Below the pieces are notes generated by a model. It did not search any database. It was not told where the DNA came from and worked only from the letters and a program-made list of their open reading frames with translations. This document shows positions 59,114-64,000 of a stretch of DNA of 64,000 nt, piece by piece. Both the position numbers and the translations under genes were made by a program. Where the stretch lies: positions 1-64,000 of the forward strand of contig JUHI01000024.1 in the NCBI GenBank assembly GCA_000799755.1. The letters are read 5' to 3'. Position 1 is the first letter of the stretch. Each line of letters opens with the position of its first letter. This DNA comes from Martinezella tropici. Its GTDB lineage: Bacteria; Pseudomonadota; Alphaproteobacteria; Rhizobiales; Rhizobiaceae.

Positions 59114-60010
59114 TCACACTATCTGTGCGGAGAATCGGTCGATTAGCCACGCCGCTGCCGGACCGGGCGGCGTCTCCGTTCGGTAGATCGCATGCAGCGG
59201 GTAGAAACCGAGGCCCCATTCGGGCAGGTGAATTTGCACGAGGCGCCCGGCTTCAATATCCGCACGAACCATGGGCGCCGGCATGCTGCCCCAACCAATG
59301 CCGGCCAGCAGCAAGGCATGCTTGGAACCCAGATCGGACAATCGCCATGTGCGATTTCCAAGGACGCCAAGATCCTTGCCTTCCGTCAATCTGAACCTGT
59401 CGGCCAGCACGAGCTGAACGTGATCCCTGGCGGCGCCCGGCGGAATCGAGCCGCCTTTGGCCAGTGGATGTCCGGGGGCTGCGACCGGGATCAAGTCAAC
59501 ACCGCCGATATTGATCTGCTCGAGGCCGGATTGCGATTTATGCTCAAGACCACTGACACCCACCGTGGCAACGCCCGATAGAACGAGTTGCGTCACCGCG
59601 CCGAGCGCCTCGACATGCAGTCGCAGAGTGACGGTGGGAAATTCCCGTTCGAACGCCTGTGCCGCATCAACCACCCGGCTTGTCGGAAGCATGACGTCGA
59701 CGACGAGCGACACCTCGGATTCCAGGCCACCGAGCATGCCTCTGATTTTCGCGCGCAGGCTATCGACGCCGATCGACACCGTGCGAACCTCGGAAAGAAC
59801 CGATGACCCGATCGCGGTCAAGACCGGTTTGCGTGTGCGGTCGCGATCGAACAGCTGTACCCCGAGCTGCTGTTCGAGGGTGGCGATCGTGTAGCTCACC
59901 GCCGATGTCGCCCGTCCGAGCTTTCGGCCCGCGGCGGCGAAGCTGCCTGTCTCGACGACGGTCAGAAAGACCTGCAACTGATCGAGGCTCGGCTGGCCGG
60001 GGCCCTGCAT
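59114..60010 (-). CDS. LysR-family regulator divergent from DoxX-MFS
   Basis: The 298-residue protein begins MQGPGQPSLDQLQVFLTVVE, followed by TGSFAAAGRKLGRATSAVSY, the HTH, and the effector domain. The ATG at 60010 is chosen for AAGGA upstream. It is divergent from a DoxX-MFS pair, a common rhizobial arrangement, and probably controls their expression in response to a toxic compound. An AT-rich stretch at about 60020-60075 holds the shared promoter region. Confidence 0.93.
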   Translation of the reverse strand: MQGPGQPSLDQLQVFLTVVETGSFAAAGRKLGRATSAVSYTIATLEQQLGVQLFDRDRTRKPVLTAIGSSVLSEVRTVSIGVDSLRAKIRGMLGGLESEVSLVVDVMLPTSRVVDAAQAFEREFPTVTLRLHVEALGAVTQLVLSGVATVGVSGLEHKSQSGLEQINIGGVDLIPVAAPGHPLAKGGSIPPGAARDHVQLVLADRFRLTEGKDLGVLGNRTWRLSDLGSKHALLLAGIGWGSMPAPMVRADIEAGRLVQIHLPEWGLGFYPLHAIYRTETPPGPAAAWLIDRFSAQIV

Positions 60011-60165
60011 TTCAAATTCCTTGAACGTTATGACCAGTATTTTACGGGTATTTTTTATCAAAGTGAATGCTTAGTTTTCCGACCAGACAGCGGGGGTCGC
60101 AGATCAACCGATCCCTTCGGCCGATCATGGGCCTTAAGTCTCCTCAAGAACACTAGGGATACATC

Positions 60166-60570
60166 ATGAATACGCAGTCCTCTTATCTACCTGCCTTCGG
60201 TCGCCTGCTGATTGCGGTGATCTTCATCTTCAGTGGCCTTGGCAAGATCGCCGAACCGGCGATGACCCAGGGCTACATCAGCTCAGTCGGCCTGCCAGCG
60301 CCGCTCTTGGCCTATCTGGCGGCAATCGCCGTCGAAATCGGCGGCGGCATCCTGCTGGTGATCGGATTCCAGACCCGGATCGTCGCCCTCGCCATGGCCG
60401 TCTTCACGGTCGTGACCGCCCTGTTCTTTCATCATGATTTCGCCGACCAGAACCAGATGATCCATTTCCTGAAGAATGTCGCCATGGCTGGCGGCCTGCT
60501 CCAGGTCGTCGCTTTCGGAGCCGGCGCATTCAGCCTCGACGGCCGGCAATCTGCAAGGGTCGCCGCATGA
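60166..60570 (+). CDS. DoxX-family membrane protein
   Basis: This 134-residue four-helix protein reads FGRLLIAVIFIFSGLGKIAE at the start and LAAIAVEIGGGILLVIGFQT in the middle, the DoxX/YphA signature. DoxX proteins are linked to thiol-redox or detoxification roles, but the biochemical function is unsettled. It overlaps the MFS gene by four bases (ATGA). Confidence 0.9.
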   Translation: MNTQSSYLPAFGRLLIAVIFIFSGLGKIAEPAMTQGYISSVGLPAPLLAYLAAIAVEIGGGILLVIGFQTRIVALAMAVFTVVTALFFHHDFADQNQMIHFLKNVAMAGGLLQVVAFGAGAFSLDGRQSARVAA

Positions 60571-61814
60571 GTGCGCATTCACGCGAGACCTTGTCCGAGC
60601 CCCTGGCCATGGCGCTTGCCCACCAAGGCATCGAAGCGGAAGAGCCGATTGAACCGCCGGCAACGACAGCGTCTTGGGCGGCACTGGTGGCGATCGGCGT
60701 TGGCGCCTTCGCTCTGGTCACGACCGAGTTCCTGCCGGTTGGCCTACTTCCGCAGATCGCCAGCGATATGACCGTAACCGAAGGCCAGGCCGGACTGGCG
60801 GTGACCATGTCGGGCCTGTTTGCCGCCACCGCCGCACCGATCAGCATCTGGATCGCGGGCAGCCTTGATCGACGCAAGGTGCTGCTGTTTCTCCTCGGAA
60901 TACTCCTGATCGCCAATCTCATCGTTGCGATGGCACCGAGCTTCCTGATGATCCTGCTCGGCCGTGTTCTTCTCGGCGCAACGATCGGCGCCTTTTGGAC
61001 CATCGCCGGTCCGCTCGGTCCCCGGCTGAAGCCGGGTCCAAAGGCAGGCCTTGCAACGGCGATCATCCTGTCGGGGGTTTCGCTCGGAACGGTGGCTGGC
61101 GTGCCGGTGGGCGCGCTGATCGGTGAGCTCGTCGGCTGGCGGTATACATTCGGTCTATCGGCCATTGTCGCCGTGCTCGTGCTTGTCGCCATCGCGCTGC
61201 TCGTTCCGCCGCTCCCGGTCAAGAGCTCCGGTGGGCTCGGCGACCTCTATCGGGTCTTCAAGAACCCCATGGTTCGGTTCGGCCTCGTCGGGATTTTCCT
61301 ATCGTTCGTCGGTCAGTTTGCCGGCTACACTTATATCGCGCCGTTTCTCTTGAAGATCGTACGCGTCGACCCTCCGACGGTCAGCGCAGTCCTGTTCGGA
61401 TTTGGACTAGTTGGCGTCGCAGGCAACATTCTCGGCGGCTGGGCGGTTGGAAAGAGCCTGCGATGGGCGACCGCCGGTACCCTGACGCTTCTTGGTACTT
61501 CGGTGCTATTGCTGATATTGCTCGGTTCCTACCCCGCTGCGGCAATTCCACTGATCCTCGTTTGGGGGCTCGGCTTCGGGATGCAGCCGATCGTCATACA
61601 GAACTGGATGTTCAATGCTGCGCCCGATCAATTGGAAGGCGTACAGGCGATACTGGTTTCAGCAGCCCAGACTTCGATCGGAAGCGGTGCCCTCATCGGT
61701 GGCCTCCTCTTCGACCAGTTGGGCCTGAAGGCCGCTTTTGCCGCTGCCGCCGTTACGGCATTTCTGACGGCCGCCATGTTCGCTGCCCTGAAGCCGTCGG
61801 CAGCCGGCCGGTAG
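60567..61814 (+). CDS. MFS transporter, drug/sugar efflux type (DHA1-like)
   Basis: This 415-residue inner-membrane protein has an N-terminal cytoplasmic tail of ~32 residues, then twelve helices. VALVTTEFLPVGLLPQIA-type helix 1 (FALVTTEFLPVGLLPQIASD) is the hallmark of the AraJ/YdhP/SotB branch of DHA1 efflux proteins. The loop 2-3 motif reads AGSLDRRKVLLFLLGILLIA (motif A, G-x-L-D-R-R-K) and RVLLGATIGAFWTIAGPLGP follows. It probably exports a drug, sugar or arabinose-like compound. It is co-translated with DoxX under the divergent LysR regulator. Confidence 0.92.
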   Translation: MSAHSRETLSEPLAMALAHQGIEAEEPIEPPATTASWAALVAIGVGAFALVTTEFLPVGLLPQIASDMTVTEGQAGLAVTMSGLFAATAAPISIWIAGSLDRRKVLLFLLGILLIANLIVAMAPSFLMILLGRVLLGATIGAFWTIAGPLGPRLKPGPKAGLATAIILSGVSLGTVAGVPVGALIGELVGWRYTFGLSAIVAVLVLVAIALLVPPLPVKSSGGLGDLYRVFKNPMVRFGLVGIFLSFVGQFAGYTYIAPFLLKIVRVDPPTVSAVLFGFGLVGVAGNILGGWAVGKSLRWATAGTLTLLGTSVLLLILLGSYPAAAIPLILVWGLGFGMQPIVIQNWMFNAAPDQLEGVQAILVSAAQTSIGSGALIGGLLFDQLGLKAAFAAAAVTAFLTAAMFAALKPSAAGR

Positions 61815-61964
61815 CTGCCGAAAGCGACCCAACCGCCATCGCCAGCAGACATGCGGCCCGGAACCTTGATCTTCGGGCCGCGCAGCCACCTTATTCAGTG
61901 CGCTTGCCATCCCTTCGATGACCAGTCAGCAGCACCAATTGAGGAAGCTCGAAAATTAGCGAGG

Positions 61965-61985
61965 ACAGGCCGTCACCGGCCCTGT
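61965..61985 (+). terminator. hairpin after the MFS gene (possible terminator)
   Basis: GGCCG and CGGCC pair around TCAC, extended after one bulged base by ACA and TGT. It lies 150 bases past the MFS stop and 80 bases before the decarboxylase ATG. The T-run is short, so this is a weak call; it could instead lie in the decarboxylase leader. Confidence 0.3.
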
Positions 61986-62064
61986 TTCGAGGCTCCTCTA
62001 TTCTGTCACATCCTTGTCATCAAATGCGCCGACACCTCATGCCTAATCAGGAGCGGGTATCGAC

Positions 62065-64000
62065 ATGGATTATTTCAGACGTTTCAACTTTCTGTTCGCA
62101 ACGCCAACCTTCGACAGCGAGGATCTGGAAGGCGCCCGCTACAATCAGATCATCAAGGAAATCGAACGCTCCGGCTTTGAAGTGGTGCGGGCCCGCAATC
62201 TCGAAGACGCCGAGATCGCCGTCCAGACGGATGCCGCCATCGGCTGCATGCTGGTCGACTGGGGCAAGAAGGGGCTTGAGGGCAAGACGGCCTCCCTCAT
62301 CAACCTGATGCGCCGACGCGGCCTCGAGTTTCCGATCATCCTCTTGATCCGGCGCAAGCGCTTCGAGGACGTGCCGGTCGAAGTGCTCGATTTCATCGAT
62401 GGCTATGTCTTCCTGTCCGAGGAAACGCCGGCCTTCATCGCGAAAAGCCTTATCAGCCGGTTGAAGCAATATGCCGAGACGCTGAAGACGCCGTTCTTCG
62501 GCGCGCTGGTCGACTATGCGGAAGAAGGCAATCATCTTTGGACGTGCCCCGGCCACAATGGCGGCATCTTCTACAGCCGAAGCCCCATCGGGCGGGTCTT
62601 CATGGAGCATCTCGGCGAAGCGGTGTTCCGCGACGACCTCGACAATTCCGTGCTCGATCTCGGCGATCTGCTGACCCATGAGGGGCCGGCACTCGCCGCA
62701 CAAAAGGAGGCGGCCAAGATTTTTGGCGCCGAAAAGACCTATTTTGTTCTGAACGGTACCTCCACCTCAAACAAGGTCGCTTTGTCAGCTCTCGTCACCG
62801 ATGGCGACCTGGTGCTGTTCGACCGTAACAACCACAAGGCCGCCCATCACGGCGCCCTGATGATATCAGGCGGCATTCCGGTCTACCTGCCGACCATACG
62901 CAACGTCTATGGCCTGATCGGCCCGATGGATTTCGCGACCATGGACGAGGACACTCTGAGAGAGCACATCCGTACCCATCCGCTGGTGAAAGACCCCGAA
63001 GCCTACAAGAAGCCACGCCCGTTCCGCGTCGCCGTCGTGGAGCAGTGCACCTATGACGGCACCATCCACAATGCCGAGATGATCCTCAAGCGCATCGGCC
63101 ATCTCTGCGACTACATCCTCTTCGACGAGGCATGGGCGGGCTTCATGAAGTTCCACCCGCTCTATGCCGGACGCTTCGCCATGGGGCTTGCCGATCTCGG
63201 CCCGGATGCGCCCGGCATCATCGCCACGCAATCCACCCATAAGCAGCTGGCAAGCTTCTCGCAGGCCTCGCAGATCCACATGAAGGACCGGCATATCACC
63301 GGTCAGAAACGCCGCGTCGAGCACCGCCGCTTCAACGAAAGCTTCATGCAGCACGCCTCGACCTCGCCCTTTTATCCGCTCTTTGCCTCGCTCGATGTCG
63401 GTGCGCAGATGATGAAGGGCCGCTCGGGCGAAGTGCTCTGGGACGACACGATCCGCCTCGGCATCGAGCTGCGCAAGAAGATCCGCGCCGTTCGCCGCGA
63501 ATTCGAGGAGAAGGAGCATCGCCCGGAACGCCGCTGGTTCTTCGAACCTTTCGTGCCGGATCGCGTCGCGATCCCGGACGTGTCGAGCCCCGGCGCCGTG
63601 CATGACGTGCCTTGGGAGAGCGTCGCCACCGACCAGCTCGCCACCAATCCGGCCTTCTGGCATCTGACGCCCGGCGCGACATGGCACGGCTTTTCGGGGA
63701 TGGAGCCCGGCTTTGCCATGACGGACCCGAACAAGCTCACCCTGCTCACCCCCGGCTTCGACCGGGCGACGGGGCAATACACCGAGCACGGCATTCCCGC
63801 GCCCGTGGTCGCGCAATATCTGCGCGAAAACCGCATCGTCGCGGAGAAGAACGACCTCAATTCGCTGCTCTTCCTGCTGACACCGGGCGTCGAGGCGAGC
63901 AAGGCCGGCACGCTGATCAGCGGGCTGGTCGCCTTCAAGAAACTCCATGACGACAACGCGCTGCTGGAGGAGGCAATTCCGGAATTCTATCGGCGCCGGC
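62065..64000 (+). CDS. Orn/Lys/Arg decarboxylase (PLP), 3' end outside window
   Basis: About 645 residues are visible of a usual ~750-790. It resembles the biodegradative AdiA/CadA/SpeC-type fold type I decarboxylases. The N-terminal receiver-like wing domain (about 20-130) ends near EETPAFIAKSLISRLKQYAE; the PLP domain opens THEGPALAAQKEAAKIFGAE and has the Lys Schiff base K393 in STHKQLASFSQASQIH, after the PLP Asp in ILFDEAWAG. HLWTCPGHNGGIFYSR is the typical substrate-entry motif. Arginine, lysine or ornithine as substrate cannot be settled without the C-terminal domain. AGGAG precedes the ATG. It is a probable polyamine or acid-stress gene. Confidence 0.93.
   Translation, partial: MDYFRRFNFLFATPTFDSEDLEGARYNQIIKEIERSGFEVVRARNLEDAEIAVQTDAAIGCMLVDWGKKGLEGKTASLINLMRRRGLEFPIILLIRRKRFEDVPVEVLDFIDGYVFLSEETPAFIAKSLISRLKQYAETLKTPFFGALVDYAEEGNHLWTCPGHNGGIFYSRSPIGRVFMEHLGEAVFRDDLDNSVLDLGDLLTHEGPALAAQKEAAKIFGAEKTYFVLNGTSTSNKVALSALVTDGDLVLFDRNNHKAAHHGALMISGGIPVYLPTIRNVYGLIGPMDFATMDEDTLREHIRTHPLVKDPEAYKKPRPFRVAVVEQCTYDGTIHNAEMILKRIGHLCDYILFDEAWAGFMKFHPLYAGRFAMGLADLGPDAPGIIATQSTHKQLASFSQASQIHMKDRHITGQKRRVEHRRFNESFMQHASTSPFYPLFASLDVGAQMMKGRSGEVLWDDTIRLGIELRKKIRAVRREFEEKEHRPERRWFFEPFVPDRVAIPDVSSPGAVHDVPWESVATDQLATNPAFWHLTPGATWHGFSGMEPGFAMTDPNKLTLLTPGFDRATGQYTEHGIPAPVVAQYLRENRIVAEKNDLNSLLFLLTPGVEASKAGTLISGLVAFKKLHDDNALLEEAIPEFYRRR

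Overview
The window looks like an accessory stretch of a GC-rich alphaproteobacterial genome, most likely Rhizobium or Agrobacterium (Rhizobiaceae). The reasons are the density of ABC importers and LysR, LacI and IclR regulators, the rhizobial-type urtABCDE operon, IS6-family remnants, a BA14K-like small secreted protein and a cog3964 amidohydrolase of the Agrobacterium type. No rRNA, tRNA, ribosomal or core replication gene was seen, so a chromid or megaplasmid is plausible, but this is inference.

Layout. At 1-2711 (minus) lies an RND efflux permease, cut by the window edge, with its membrane fusion lipoprotein. An 876-base stretch without a convincing gene follows. At 4068-9669 (minus) is a complete urea ABC importer, urtABCDE. 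Divergent from it, at 9901-14206, are a 1126-residue hybrid histidine kinase whose N-terminal half is an NCS1 permease-like transporter and a NarL/LuxR-type response regulator. A TACGT palindrome lies between the two units. At 14427-22426 is a catabolic block: creatininase-family hydrolase, LysR regulator, NMT1/THI5-type ABC importer, cytosine-deaminase-like amidohydrolase, FAD-linked oxidase and flavodoxin-fold oxidoreductase, probably for an unidentified N-heterocycle. At 22488-24051 are broken IS6, vapC and integrase pieces followed by an intact vapBC pair.

At 24294-30910 are a small secreted protein, an LLM flavin monooxygenase, a PAS-GGDEF diguanylate cyclase, two short chromate-transporter halves with a divergent LysR regulator, and an unknown protein. 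At 30956-34155 (minus) a GH15 glucoamylase and a short ROK glucokinase form a two-step glucan-to-glucose-6-phosphate unit. At 34436-43607 is a peptide-type ABC importer (binding protein, two permeases, fused double ATPase) interleaved with a cog3964 amidohydrolase, a RidA protein, a SelA-like PLP enzyme and an IclR regulator. At 43767-47933 a LacI regulator, adenine deaminase and NCS2 purine permease form an adenine-use module.

At 48010-54456, next to an IS6 remnant, is a carbohydrate-active cluster: a GH5-like enzyme, an unrecognised secreted protein and a 1313-residue secreted enzyme in which a fungal-like GH54 arabinofuranosidase with CBM42 sits between two clan-A-like glycosidase barrels. 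At 54891-58232 (minus) are an orphan PIN protein, a polysaccharide flippase and a CheR-like methyltransferase, the last two separated by a perfect 12-bp hairpin. At 59114-61814 a LysR regulator diverges from a DoxX-MFS pair. At 62065-64000 is an Orn/Lys/Arg decarboxylase cut by the window edge.

The strongest candidates for new biology are the transporter-fused kinase beside urt, the GH-GH54-CBM42-GH enzyme with its unknown neighbour, and the cog3964/SelA-like/peptide-ABC cluster with its candidate IclR boxes.
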